Source: Ziziphus jujuba (taxonomy: Eukaryota; Streptophyta; Magnoliopsida; Rosales; Rhamnaceae). From it: DNA of 64,000 nt. Of this stretch, positions 1 to 11,804 are shown piece by piece. A model generated the notes under the pieces. The model had not been told where the DNA came from. It did not search any database and saw only the letters and a program-made list of their open reading frames with translations. The position numbers and the translations under genes are program-made. The DNA lies in assembly GCF_031755915.1 (NCBI RefSeq), contig NC_083386.1, positions 16,043,001 through 16,107,000 of the forward strand. The letters run 5' to 3'. The first letter of the stretch is position 1. Every line of letters begins with the position of its first letter.

Positions 1-850
1 TTATGGCTTATTATTCTTCTTCTTCTTCTACTTTTATGTTTTGTTTTCAAATTGTGAACACAATTAATTCGATAATCATAGATTCTTTTCTAGGTATGAA
101 CCAAACTACTCTCCAAAAAAAAAGAAAAAAAAAAGTAACCAAACTTTAATACTTGGGCTATGAGATGTTTTGTTTGGTACTTATATGATTATTTTTATTA
201 ATTTAAAAGTTCATTATTTATGCTTAATGCTTGTATGTTCTTGCCCAACCCATGCATGATCTAAACATTATATTTGTCTTGAAAGAAAATCTATGATATA
301 GTTTTATAATGAATACCAAATATAATTCTATAATGGATTCTATATTTGTGCAATTCTATAATGGATTCTATATTTGTGTGATTATGTAAAAGCTAGTTAC
401 GTAAATATGCCATGATTAAATAACTTAACCAAAGAACTTAATGAGTTTGCATAAGATTTAAACTAGTATGGAAATACATAATATATTCAAAAATTATATT
501 TGATTGCATGTGAAAGCTACTGTTAATACCTTTAGTGTTAAGCATGGTTAACTTAATAACTAAATGAATTTGTTTCCTTGCAATTTATGTCAGATTAGAT
601 TAACTTGTGGTTAAGTATTTGCCTTAGTGTTCTTATCATTGATTTTCTTTAATTTGCTTCATTTGTTGTTTGCTTGTCTTAGTTAATTTAATAACTTTCT
701 TTTGATACTTCAATTAATAGTTTTGTCCAAATAATATAAAAGTATAATTATCTTTAATACTTGATTTATCTAAATCTTAGTGGGAACGATACTTTTTCTT
801 AAAACACACTTTATTACTTGATACGATTTTGTACACTCGCAAAATTATAA
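1..850 (+). repeat. Remnant of a gypsy-type LTR (3' end)
   Basis: AT-rich noncoding sequence whose last 80 bases (a 'gggaacgatac' block, then 'cttgatacgattttgtaca') have the layout that ends many plant Athila/Tat-type LTRs. The boundary near 850 is set only by this resemblance. No partner LTR was identified and no ORF of note is present. Confidence 0.35.
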
Positions 851-2589
851 CAAATGGACGGTGTTATTGCTATTGTCAACGCTGTTTTCTACCCAAGGGG
901 AACTGAAACTCTATCCTTGTTGTGTATCAAGGAGGTTTCTAATCGGGCTCTCATCCACTTTGTCTAGGTAGCGTAAAAATTTTTAACTTGGCTTATGAAA
1001 AATGAATTCATTTCAAGCTAAATCTTTCCTCCCTTTTTACAATGAAGGCTATTTAGGTATTTCACATTTGTGCTGTGGGTTTTTGAATATTCAGTACAGA
1101 ATTGGATGTTGCATGAATTACCCATGACAAGGCCATAGATGACTTGGAGATTGCCTAAAATGGTCAGGCCAAGGTTGAGGTAGTGGTTATCAAAGTTCAA
1201 AAATAGGTGGTCTGCCATTGATACACAACTCGATCTGGTCACCGTTAAGCCTCACCAAAAAGGTTGAGGATTTAGCAAAAGAGGTTAAATAGTTGAAGGA
1301 AAGTAATGATCATTTAGAGGGAAATAGTATTTGTTCCCTATTTATGAGTGATCCTTTATAAATGGGAAAAAGAAGGGAAGTTTACAGTGCCTAGGAAACG
1401 AACAAACTTTAAAATTTGATGAAGGATCGTGCCTAAATGACTCCATTAATTCCAATGCCACTACTAGCCCATTTATTTATCTTGTTGTTGTGTTTGTTCC
1501 AACCCATTTTATATTCATGCCAACATGTGTTGTTGTCCTTGTACCAACCCATTTTATATTCATGCCAATATATATATATATATATATATATCATTTTAAT
1601 AATTTATTTTGAAAAATTAATACATTTTAATAGGTAAATATAACAAATAAGTTAAATTTTCTACAATAAATTTATTTTATGATTAGTACTTATATAAAAG
1701 AGAAAAAGTTTCATAATTAATTAATTAATTACATAACTTTAAAGCAAAAAAAATAAAAATGACAAGACCTAATTGTAGAAATCCTATCCATGTGACATTA
1801 GCTATGACTAATGTCACTAATTAATGTCACTAAGTAACAATAATGTAGTAATAATCATTAAACAAACATGTCTATTTCAAATCTCCACAACATAAAATAA
1901 ATACTATACTCCAAATCATAAATTATCAAAATTGGTTTACAAGTCCAAATCCATTATTAAACAAATAATAAAAATTCCAATAAAAAGTAACAGCAATTCA
2001 CAATACATCAAGATACTAAACCTAAAACCTCTGCAAAACACATTTGCTACATCAAGCTAGTACCTTCCTAAGCATTTGCTAGTAACTATAGTTAATTCAA
2101 AATTGTCTAGAGAGAAAATATAAAGTAGTGGGGTGAGTATATAAACTAATGAGTAAGGTTTAATTACTTAACAATAGTTTAATAAAGGTGTACGAAATAC
2201 TTGAAATTTTATGTTATACATATATATATATATATAAGTGCATAGACTTGAGCATAAGTAAAAGCTTTAGTAAAGAGTTTACAAACTTAAATAATAAACA
2301 AATTCCATGAAATCACTATTTGCAAAGCCATTAAAATTTCTCAAGCTTTCAACATAACTCAAAACTTAAAACTCATTAGTTCAACTTAAAAAAATAAATA
2401 ATCTAGCATCATGCCTTTATTCCAGAAGAAAGTATAAAAGCCATTGGCAGACTTACATGTAGGGCACATATAAGCTACTTGATAAGTGAGAATCTTACTC
2501 ATTTATTTCCTTATTCAAAGCTTAACTATTTATGGAAAACTCAACCTTTTGAGTCAATTTGATGGGTTTTGCTTTTTTTTTTTTTTTTT
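851..2589. other. Unassigned AT-rich region
   Basis: No gene recognised. It holds short ORFs of no recognisable family, a duplicated block ('ccaacccattttatattcat' at about 1,499 and 1,544), (TA)n tracts near 1,567-1,591 and 2,217-2,237, and a poly-T of about 20 at 2,573-2,595. The stretch at 2,100-2,200 resembles LTR-type noncoding DNA but was not aligned. Confidence 0.3.
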
Positions 2590-4211
2590 TTTTTTGATAG
2601 GAAACCTTCAAAAATTAAGAAAGGTTGTCAATTGCTAAACTTTGTTTCAAGTTTTGAAGCATTGCATTGGACCTTTTCTTAAGAGTCAAGATGAACAAGG
2701 CAAGCCTAAGACATGAAGTCAAAGAACTCACACAAGGCCACACAAGGTTACAAAAGGCCATTAAAGGGTCCAACATAACCAAGCTTCAACACATAGAGTG
2801 CCAACACTTGCTAGCAATCCACCATTATGGATAAAGAGTGCCAACACTTGAGAAGACCTACATACTTCTGGTAGCCTCATTGACGTGTGCTCATGACTTC
2901 TAGGCATTGGCACATCACCTATCAACTTCTTTGGGCATGGCTATGCCACCATCAAAAGTGATGCCCAACACACCCCATCATGAGCCAATTTTTAGAATTC
3001 TAAGGCATGTGCATGCTTATAAAGATAGTAGGCATACCCAAGCTTAACTAAAAGGGGTTTAGAGCAATCTTGGCCCCCTTAGATCATGATTGACGGGCTG
3101 GTTTGCACTATTTGATTTTTGTCATATGTTTAAAGGGAATGCTATTATTAAACTATATGAGGAAAGAAAATACAAATTAGAAAGAGAGGCACTTAGAGAG
3201 GGCTCATCTTAGAGAGAAAAACATAAACAAATTACGAGTAAGAAATACCATTTCTAAAGAGAGAAAGCTTTGGATTTGGAGAAGCTTGAAGACCCAAGGG
3301 ATTGGAGCTTGAAGATCTGCATATTTTTAGTTTTTCTTTACACTCCTATCTCTTTTTAATTTGTATTTTAGGATTGACAATGGATTTATTGTATTAAGTA
3401 TGTTATTGTCTATGGATTCCTTCATAGTTTTAAGTTTGAATTGGCATATAATTATGTTTGGCTAGATTTCTATCTTGGGGATGATGTAGCCTTCATTTGA
3501 ACAATAATTATGATTGTTGGTTGTTTATACAAAAAATAATAATATTAATTATTCCTTTCCAATTATTTGTGATTCCTTATGTTTAATGAATCTTACGCCT
3601 CTAGTTGATTGGGAAATTAATTGGGTAATATTTAGAATTATGAATCAAGTCTTAGAAAAGATTACTTTATAATTTGGTAATTAGAAAATCACAACTAAGG
3701 TTTTTACTGAGTTTAGAAGGTTAATTAGGATTGGATAGTCATTACAAGGGTTAGCTTAATGCATGAGTAATCAGGAAAATTAGACAGAGATTTCAATTTG
3801 AAGTTTTACTTATAGAATTTAGCTTGAATTTGGGAGTGGTAGTTAGATGATTTAGGAACCCTTGATTAATAATTGGATTGGATTATTTTAATAAACACCA
3901 ACTAAAGCAAATATAGGAATAATTTAGTTGAAATCATTGCCCTAAAGCCTTTATCTATAAATTTTTCCTTATCTTAACTATTTTTTTTGTTCTTGCTTCT
4001 CTTGTCTAATTTCTTTATTATAGTTTAAATTAGTTGAATTTAGTCATTTATCTTGCATTTTACTTAAATATCATTTACCTAGACAAAATCAATTGGTGAA
4101 TTGCTTTGGTACTTAGTTAATTATTTAGAAACCAATGGTTGTGGGAATAATACTCTACTTTGTCACTTTATTACTTGAATGACCCTGTTATTTGCGGTAT
4201 CGATATTTGCC
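2590..4211 (+). repeat. Probable 5' LTR remnant of the Athila-like element
   Basis: This noncoding stretch lies immediately upstream of a decayed primer-binding site and gag. It holds 'tataaagatagtaggcat' near 3,017, which could be a TATA region, followed by an A/G-rich leader with 'agagagg' motifs. It ends in a 'tgtgggaataatactc ... acttgaatgaccctg' block typical of Athila/Tat LTR ends. The left boundary after the poly-T is a guess. No 3' LTR was found to confirm the extent. Confidence 0.4.
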
Positions 4212-4222
4212 ACTTAAGTTTT

Positions 4223-4240
4223 TAGCATCATTGCGGAAGA
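4223..4240 (+). other. Decayed primer-binding site (Athila type)
   Basis: The bases align, with several mismatches and a one-base gap, to the tRNA-Asp-type PBS that follows a T-run in Athila elements (consensus TGGCGCCGTTGCCGGGGA). Its place between the LTR-like end and the gag remnant supports the call. Confidence 0.35.
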
Positions 4241-4439
4241 TTGATTTTTTTAGATGTTAGCAAATATTGAAGTTAATCTATTTCATTTTAATTTATGCGT
4301 TTTGTTTTATTCTACTTAACTATGGTTAATTTGGTTTCTTGTAGTGAATACAAAGAGCTAAGAGTGTTGATTTATTGTCTTTGAATTTGAAAATTCAAAG
4401 AACATTTCATCATCAATTAAGAGTAAGAAGAATCAAATA

Positions 4440-5120
4440 GAGGAAGTTATAGCCAACAATAATAATAATTAACCGCAAAAAAGAGCTATTCATGAGTTTT
4501 CATTAGGTTACTCATAGCATTACTCAAGATCCGACGACACACTATTAATGCTAATGATTTGGAGCTCAAGCTGACCTTTGTCATTATGGCTCAACAAAAC
4601 CAATTTGAAGGCTTTATTAATGAAGACCCTAATATCCATTTAACCATGTTTCTCTAAATGTGGATACCATCAAGTTGAATGGGATTAATTAGGATGCTAT
4701 TCGATTAAGGTTGGTCCTTTTTTTTTTTTTTTCTTAAGGACTGGGTACTTGCTTGTTTATGTTCATTACAGTCTCAAAGCATATTTATATGAGGGAGCTT
4801 ACCAATAAGTTCCTATCTACGTTATTTTTACCATAAAAGTCTTCTTAACTAAAGAGTAAGATTGGACAATTTAGGCAACATGATTTTAAGCCTTTGTATG
4901 AGGCTTAGGCAACATGATTTTAAGCCTTTGTATGAGGCTTAAGAGCTGTTTAAGGAGTTACTTCAAAAGTATCCACAATATGGATATAATGAGTGCATGT
5001 TTTACAATGATTTGAAAATCCAAACAAAGACAATTATGAATAGCAATGTAGGAAGATAGCCCTTTAATAAGAAAGATGGTTGATGAGGCACATGCATTAT
5101 TAGAGAGGTAACTTTTGAGA
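4440..5120 (+). pseudogene. Athila-like gag remnant
   Basis: Reading all three plus frames together gives the order of Athila-clade Gag: an Asn-rich start, a DPN-like block near 4,617 (EDPNIHLT), an 'LYEAW'-like block near 4,890 and 4,925 and a 'DEAHALLE' block near 5,085-5,110. Every stretch is broken by stops and shifts, so no protein can be made. A 34-bp perfect tandem duplication lies inside it. The family call rests on motif order relative to the downstream pol, not on any one long ORF. Confidence 0.6.
4873..4940. repeat. Perfect 34-bp tandem duplication
   Basis: The 34 bases at 4,873-4,906 are repeated exactly at 4,907-4,940, inside the decayed gag. 34 is not a multiple of 3, so the duplication itself shifts the frame. 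Confidence 0.9.
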
Positions 5121-5850
5121 AATTTTTTTATGTGATCTTGGTACAAGCATTAATCTCATACCTCTCTCAATCTTTTAGAAGCTTAATCTGGGGAAAGTGA
5201 AGGGAATCAACATCACTCTTCAAATGGTAGAATGCTCTCTTACATTTTCTTATCGCATTATTGAAGATGTGGTTAAGAAAGGGGATAAATTCATTTTCTC
5301 GATGGACTTCATTGTGCTAGACATAAAAGAGGACCAAGAAATTCTTTTTTTTCTTGGGAAGACCTTTTCTTGTAATCGAAAGACCATTATTGATGTGAGA
5401 TCCCACTTTGGTTGGAAAGGAAAACGAAGCATACCTTATAAAGGTGTGGATACCTTTCCCTTGTGACGCGTTTTAAACCCGTGCAGACAAGGCCCAAAGC
5501 GAATAATATCACAAGCGGATGGGTTGGGTTGTTATAGTTGGTATCAGAGTCAGTACTCGAATCAATGTGCCAACGAGGATGCTAGGTCCCAAGAGGGGTG
5601 GATTGTGAGATCCCACATCGGTTGGAAAAGAAAACGAAGCATGCCTTCTAAGGGTGTGGATACCTTTCCCTTGTGATGCGTTTTAAACTCATGTGGGCGA
5701 TGCCCAAAGTGAACAATATCACAAGCAGGTGGGCTGGGCTGTTACACTTGATGTGTAAAGTGGGAATCCAATTCTAACAATCAACAATAAAAAGGCAACT
5801 TTTAGCATCTTAATTACCATTAAATCTCTAGATGAGGTAAAATCTTGCAA
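5121..5850 (+). pseudogene. Athila-like protease region, split by a TRIM
   Basis: The open stretch 5,197-5,393 encodes the segment that follows the protease active site in Athila pol: a 'GIIEDV'-like block (RIIEDVVKKGDKF), then 'FIVLDIKED', then 'LGKTFS' and 'IIDV'. Upstream, a 'DLGTSINLIPLS' block near 5,137 marks the usual D-x-G-A-S region, now DLGTS. The frame is interrupted at 5,394 by the TRIM and resumes after 5,746 with an 'LDV-stop-SGN' stretch. The open reading into 5,466 is TRIM sequence, not protease. Confidence 0.65.
5394..5746 (+). mobile_element. TRIM retrotransposon (copy 1)
   Basis: Two 143-bp terminal direct repeats (5,394-5,536 and 5,604-5,746) flank only 67 bp. That interior starts with a PBS for initiator tRNA-Met (TGGTATCAGAGT, 5,539-5,550) and ends with a polypurine tract (AAGAGGGGTGGAT, 5,591-5,603). 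LTRs start TGTGAGATCCCAC; the right one ends TTACA. The flanking 5-mers ATTGA and CTTGA match at 4 of 5 positions, consistent with an aged TSD. There is no coding capacity, so it would have needed proteins from another LTR element. The LTRs differ at many positions, so it is older than copy 2 at 22,650. Confidence 0.85.
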
Positions 5851-7620
5851 TAAACATTTATGTGGAGTCCATTTTTCATGATATTTATTACAAGGACACT
5901 CTTGAGCATTGCTTATTGAATTCATATATGAGGAAGGATAATTTTGCACTTATTGAATGTGATGATATTGATATTGATGATTGTTTGCATTCACTTGAGT
6001 CTTTGACTATTATTAATGAATCTTGCAAGAATTTAGGTAAAGTTGAATTATTGGATTCTATTGAGGATGTTAATGTTCCTAAAGAGGAAAGGGTGTTGAA
6101 ACCACTTCCCAAGCATTTGAAATATGCATATTCAGTATACCTATCCAGCTATCATTTTGGCTTCTTTGAGTAATAAAGAGAAAGAGAATCTTTTAAATGT
6201 TTTAAGGAAGCATAAGACATTTTTAAGGTCATCCATTTTGGACATCAAAGGGATAAGTCCATCTATATGCATGCATAAGATCTTGATGGAGGAGTCTTAC
6301 AAGCCATTTATAAAGCATCAAAGGAGATACAATCTCAAATGAAAAAAGTGTGCAAGTGGTGGAATGCTCAAGTTGTGGAATGCCAGGATCATTTATGTTA
6401 TATCAAATAGTTCTTAGATTAATATTGTGCAAGTGGTTCCAAATAACAACGAAATGACCATTATTAAAAATGAGAACAATGAAAGCATTTCGTCTAGAAA
6501 GACTACAGGTTGGAGGTTCGATATTGACTCTAGGAAATTGAATGAGGCAATCTATAAGGATCATTTTCCTCTTCCTTTATTGATCAAATATTTGACAGAA
6601 AATTGACCAGATTTAATGTTATTACTTATTAGATGGGAATTCTAGATAAAATCAAATTACTATAGCATTGGAATATCAAAAGAAGACAACTATTACTTAT
6701 CCCTAGGAACATTTACTTTCCAAAATATGCTTTTTGGCTTATCCAATGCCTCCACAACCTTTTAACGATATGTGATGGCTATCATATCTGACATAGAAAA
6801 GAAAAATTATTGAAGTCTTCATAGATGACTTCTCGATTTTTAATTCTTTATTTGATAATTACCTATACAATTTGGCTTTTGTATTTGAAAGATGTGAAGA
6901 GAAGAACTGATACTTAATTGCAAAAAGTGGAACTTCATGGTCAAGAAGGATATTATACTGGGACATCAAATTTCTTCAAAAGGTTTACTGATGGATCGAA
7001 CCAAGATTGCTACTATCAAAAAGCCACCTCCACCAACAAATGTAGAGACATCTGGAGTTTTCATAGCTATGTAGGATTCTATCGAAGGTTCATTAAAGAC
7101 TTTTCCAAGATTATGAAGCTTTTCTGTAGCTTGCTTGAGAAGGATACTCCTTTTGAGCTTAATAAAGCTTGTCTTGAGACATTTAATATTATTAGGGAAA
7201 AGTTGACTTCGACTCTGATTATTATAAAGTTTGATTAGGAAGAGCCCATTTAGATCATGTGCAATGCTAGTGATTAAGTCATTAGGGCAATTTTTGGTCA
7301 AATAAAGGATAAGATCTTTCAAGCCATCTATTATGCTAGCTAAACATTTAATGAGGCTGAATTGATTTACTCTAACATGGAAAAGGAGATGCTTGTGGTA
7401 GTATTTGCTCGTGATCAATTTTAATCCTATATCATTGGTTCTAAGGTAGTAATTTATACAGACCATGTGACTATTCGATATCCTTTTGCTAAAAAGGATG
7501 CTAAGCCTTATTTGATTTGATAGATTCTTCAACTCCAAAAGTTTGATACAGAGATTCAGGATATGTGAAGGAATGAGAATGTAGTGGTAAATCATATTTC
7601 TAGGCTTAAAAATGTTGATG
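5851..7620 (+). pseudogene. Athila-like reverse transcriptase and RNase H remnant
   Basis: Clade-typical blocks appear in order. 'KPLPKHLKYAY' (near 6,099) is the pre-RT linker and 'KGISPSICMHKIL' (near 6,248) is characteristic of Athila. 'TGWRFDIDSRKLNEA' lies near 6,508. The catalytic box reads VFIDDFSIF near 6,813-6,840, in the F-x-DD form typical of this clade. Then come 'GFYRRFIKDFSKI' (near 7,073), RNase H 'IMCNASD' (near 7,256) and '[11 protein letters not shown]' (near 7,451). Stops and frameshifts separate nearly every block. The longest open pieces are 103 and 106 codons, so the product is lost. Confidence 0.8.
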
Positions 7621-7719
7621 ATGACACTGGTGTGAATATTCATGAGGTTTTTCTCGATGAGCATTTATTGAACATCGGAGTGAAGTTACCTTGATTAGCC
7701 AACTTGGTAAACTATTTAG

Positions 7720-8950
7720 CATGTAAGGCTAAACCTTCAGATATGTTCTCCTAACAAAAGAAGAAGTTCATACATGATGCAAGAAGTTATATGTGGATGA
7801 GCCATTTTTATACAAGTTCTGTTCGGACCAATTTGTTTGAAGATGTGTTTAGGAAGAAGAAGTGCCCAATATTTTCCAACATTTTCAATCAACCCCATAT
7901 GTAGGTTATTTCAATGTTACAAAAACCACTTCTAAGGTATTACAATCCAGTTTCTACTAGCCTACACTTTTTAAGAATACTTATGCCTTTGTAAAAACAT
8001 ATGACCATTGTCAAAGAGTTAGGGACATATTTAGAAGACATGAATTACCTTTGACACATATTTTAAAATTAGAAATCTTTGATGTTCGAGGCATAGACTT
8101 TATGGAACATTTTCCATCTTCTTTGTAAATTAATACATCTTACTCATGGTTGATTATGCTTCAAATGTGTTGAGGCCATTGCCAAGGTCTTGAAATTTTT
8201 TCAAAGGAATATCTTTACAAAGTTCAGGACTCTAACAGCCATTATACGTTATAAAGGTTTTTATTTTTTTAATAAATTGTTCAATGCCCCTTTTAGCAAG
8301 TTAGTATAAAGTAGAAGGTAACATTAACCTACCATCCTCAATCTAATGGTTAAAAAAAAAATCTTAAATAAAGAAATCAAGCAAATCTTGGAGCAAATGG
8401 TGAACAAAGACAGGAAGGATTGGTCTATCAAACTTGATGATGCCTTTTGGGCATATCGGATGACTTTCAAGACACCAATAAGGATGAATCCTTATCACTT
8501 AGTGTTTGAGAAGGCTTGTCATCTTCTAATGGAGCTTAAGCATTAAGCATTTTGGACAATAAAGAAGTTGAAGTTCGATCTACAAGCTTTCTAGAATCAA
8601 TAGATGTTACGAATGAATGAATTAGAAGAATTTGAAATAAAGCTTGTGAAAACATGAAGATTTACAAGCATTGGATCAAAAAATAGTGCATGACAATAAA
8701 TACTGAGGTGAGAGTTCTTATTAGGGCAACAAGTGTGTCTTTTTAATTTATGGTTGAAGCTCTTTCTAAGCAAATTGAAGTCTAGATGGTTGAGTCCATT
8801 CAAGGTTAAGCAAGTACTTTGGTTGGCACAATTAAACTTTAAAACAATAACAAAAGACTCTTTTACATAAACATATGAAGATGTAAGCATTACTATTAAG
8901 GAAAGAAGAAAAAAATGTCCTATATTCCAATTGAGGTATTGAATTGAGCA
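7720..8950 (+). pseudogene. Athila-like integrase remnant
   Basis: Frames show 'EPFLYKFCSDQ' near 7,798, a decayed zinc-finger stretch with 'HCQR' near 8,012, 'FDVRGIDFME' near 8,081 (first catalytic Asp region) and 'TYHPQSNG' near 8,330. The open stretch 8,346-8,546 encodes the conserved '[15 protein letters not shown]' and '[14 protein letters not shown]' segment of the integrase C-terminal half. Stops follow at 8,544 and later. After the coding part, 'ctagctaaagacgtta' near 8,965 matches the short tail that commonly follows Athila pol. Confidence 0.75.
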
Positions 8951-9470
8951 CACTAGGCTTTGTCTAGCTAAAGACGTTAAATCAAGTGCTTCTTGGTGTT
9001 TCTCACTTTTCTCTTCTATTTTATGTTTAAGTTACTAAAATTTAAGCCTTAAACTTGAGCATTTAAGTTGTTTTTCTATTTAATAGCATTTATGTTCTTA
9101 TTTTTTATCTTGTTTTGCTAGGTAATTGAATGTTTCAAACTACAAGTTTTGATGTTAAAATTTGCCAAAAGAAGAACCTAAGTTATGAGGACTTGATGAT
9201 TTTGCACGTAGTGGAGTTGTTGGCCAAAAAAAGCTTTAAACATGGACATTCAAAGCACCAAAGACACCACTTTGGGTGTGCCCACTCTATATTTGGCATG
9301 CAACTACCCTCTAGGTATGCTGACTTTGAGAATGGGCATGTCATATGATGTAAACCTAGCTAACGAGCGTGCCCACACCTCCTCTGACTGTGCCTAATTA
9401 ACTAATAAACCAAGAAAAATATTTATAACCAAAAAATTAAAGATCAAGAGAAATAATTAAACATAAAATG
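8951..9470. other. 3' tail of the Athila-like element, no gene
   Basis: Sequence after the integrase remnant. The 72-codon open stretch 9,130-9,348 shows no recognisable family and is probably noncoding retroelement tail. No polypurine tract or 3' LTR could be placed. A hAT-like element starts at 9,471 and may have cut off the rest. Confidence 0.35.
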
Positions 9471-11019
9471 CAAGGTTCAAAAAATCGATATCAATGGAAA
9501 TATCAAGAGTTTAAAGTACGGAAATTTTTATGAAAATATCGGAAAATATTGAATATCGATAAACAATTATAAAAAATGATGAAATTTTTTATTAAAACTT
9601 TGGAATTAGCTTATTTAATCCATTGATTATCAAACTGATTATAAAACTTGCTAAAATATTGAATGGATGTTATATTCTTCTTAGTGAATTCATTTATAAT
9701 AAGCATTAATGACTATATAAGAATTATTATTAATAAAAATATATCAAAAAATACATATATGATAAAATTATATATTAACTAAAATATATAACACGATTAT
9801 TACAATTATATTGTAGTTCATAAATGTCATCTTAATACCACATAGAACTTCTTGGTGGTTGAAAATCATCGGTTTTTTCCTCATTTTGATTTTAAGATGT
9901 GAAATGTGAGAAGTAGTTATGAAAAGATATATCTCTCTGATAATTTTACATATAATTATTAATATACCAACCATATGGATCTTACATTATTGGTTGATTA
10001 TGTGCATAACTACTACTGTCTAATTATTGAGTTTGATATGATACCTATAAGTTCCTATTTGATGACATTCCATACAGCACCAAATCCTTGACCTGCATCT
10101 CTACTCCCATTATTTTCATATTGTGTTGCATGTGTATAATATTGTTCATTAGTAAATGGGCTTAATCCAACTTCTTGACTTGGTGATTCCTTTTAGCCAC
10201 TACCTCTTCTAACTTCTAATTCATATAATTTATTGAAGTTCTCTTCATCACTACTGGAGTTAGAGTCACTATTAAGAGTGTCAAATTGTAAATGTGTATC
10301 ACCTGATGGAGTTGAAATACTAGTAGTTCCAGTTAGCTCTCTCATAAGCCTTTGAAATAAATCACCACTACTAGAATTTATTTCTTCAGCAATCACTTTT
10401 TGAACATTTATTCCCTCTTTTTCAGCTTGTTGAGCAATTTTTGGATTTGGATTTTCTTCATGATCATTTAAATAAACATCTCTAATCCATTGGTATATTT
10501 GATTGCCCTCTTCATCATCATCTTCCATTATAGTTTCAAATATTAAGATTTCTAAAGTTCGAAAATATAATCCACAATTTTTTTATTTTTACTTTATCGA
10601 TATTCAATAAATAAGTAGAACTTATTAATGTTATTCAATTCAATTCATTCTATTTTGCTTATATCACTAAATATCTAAAAAGCAATTAAAGGGTAAAAAA
10701 ATTATCAATGAAGTTAATTTGATAAAAAAGTTTTACTAAATATCAATAATATTTATGAATTTTTTTAAAAAAAATTAAAAAAATATTGGATATTTTCGAA
10801 ATTTCAGAAATTTCCATGGAAATTACAAATTTTTTAACCAAATAATTAAGGATTTGATGCAGATATTTTATGAAAATTTGCATGAAACTTTTGTCGAAAT
10901 TTCAAAAATTTCTATGGATATTATGGAAATTCTATCCATTTCCATATTGAACTTAAATTTTATTTTGACCTCTTCAAAAAATAAAAATATCGAGGAAATA
11001 TCGGATATTTTAAAACTTG
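9471..11019 (-). mobile_element. hAT-like non-autonomous DNA transposon (copy A)
   Basis: The left end (CAAGGTTCAAAA) and the right end (TTTTAAAACTTG, read outward as CAAGTTTTAAAA) form imperfect terminal inverted repeats, continuing into subterminal 'atatcg' and 'gaaata' motifs on both sides. Flanks 9,462-9,469 (CATAAAAT) and 11,020-11,027 (CATAAAAG) match at 7 of 8 bases, the TSD length of hAT elements. A second copy in opposite orientation lies at about 38,218-39,363. The interior is AT-rich with one short acidic ORF on the minus strand, so it cannot supply a complete transposase. Confidence 0.6.
10193..10528 (-). CDS. Small acidic ORF inside the hAT-like element
   Basis: Open from ATG at 10,528 to a stop at 10,193, giving 111 residues. 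It is strongly acidic and Ser-rich: it starts MEDDDEEGNQIYQW, has an 'NPNPKIAQQAEKEGIN' stretch near residue 26, and ends with 'DSNSSSDEENF' and a Leu-Tyr-Glu-Leu segment. The layout (an IYQW-like motif, NPDP-like motif and acidic tail) resembles the tail region of some plant hAT-type transposase-derived proteins. That is recollection of family style, not an alignment. Its base composition is less AT-rich than its surroundings, consistent with former coding sequence. No DNA-binding or catalytic domain is present. Most likely it is a transposase C-terminal fragment. Confidence 0.4.
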   Translation of the reverse strand: MEDDDEEGNQIYQWIRDVYLNDHEENPNPKIAQQAEKEGINVQKVIAEEINSSSGDLFQRLMRELTGTTSISTPSGDTHLQFDTLNSDSNSSSDEENFNKLYELEVRRGSG

Positions 11020-11027
11020 CATAAAAG

Positions 11028-11800
11028 TAGTATACCTAATATACATACATATAATAAAAATCTTACTTGCAAAGCTCGCACTCCTAAGCTACTTTCAAGT
11101 GACATGTTTCTTCGAAGTCATTACAAAGTGTTTCTTCCTTTAAGAAGTAAAACTAAGAAATAGTATTGGGATATAATTTCAAAGAAAGTAATTTGGGGTA
11201 CAAAAGATAAAAGAAAAACCTTAAAAGACTTAACAACCTTGACCCATTCAAGCATAACCCAAACTTTCTTTCCTTTAAACTACAAGTTCAACCAATTACC
11301 CAAACTTTTACTAATCTTACTTTTCACACAAATCCTAAATAAAAACAACTATATTCCATAACTCCATAATGATTAACTATCGCTACTCAAAGTAAAATTT
11401 AGTTCATATCTCCATATTTCAACAAACTAATCAAATACCAAGTAGCAATTGAACTCTTCATCAAACTAACTATTTGCCCAAATCCCAAACTAACATAAAT
11501 TTAGTTTTGGACAATAAATAGCTACTGTCCAAATTATAAATTATCCATGCTAGATAAAAACCATGTAATAATCATTGTAATAAATCCTTTGAGATAATAT
11601 TTATTTATTTATTATTTGTTTTATCATAAATTTAGTTATGATATATATTAGATTTATTATCATTTGTAACTAATATTTTTTATATCTTCATCTACATGAG
11701 TTGCTAAGGCCAAATTATATCTAATTCATTGCTATATATACAACAATTGTGAATGGATTAATGTGATTTCTAGGTTTATTGTTATATCTGTTATTTTATT
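11028..11800. other. AT-rich spacer, possibly part of a copia LTR
   Basis: No gene seen. Because it lies directly before a decayed PBS and a copia gag, its right part (from about 11,520) may be the 5' LTR of that element, but no LTR start or second LTR was found. Confidence 0.3.
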
Positions 11801-11804
11801 TATA

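Noticed and set aside
1018..1242. 74-codon minus-strand ORF with an 'LTILGNLQ' stretch
   Set aside because: A passing likeness to aspartyl protease ends, but nothing else of such a gene is present nearby.
5394..5746. Cassandra-type TRIM carrying 5S rRNA-like sequence
   Set aside because: No 5S promoter boxes are visible in the LTRs of either TRIM.
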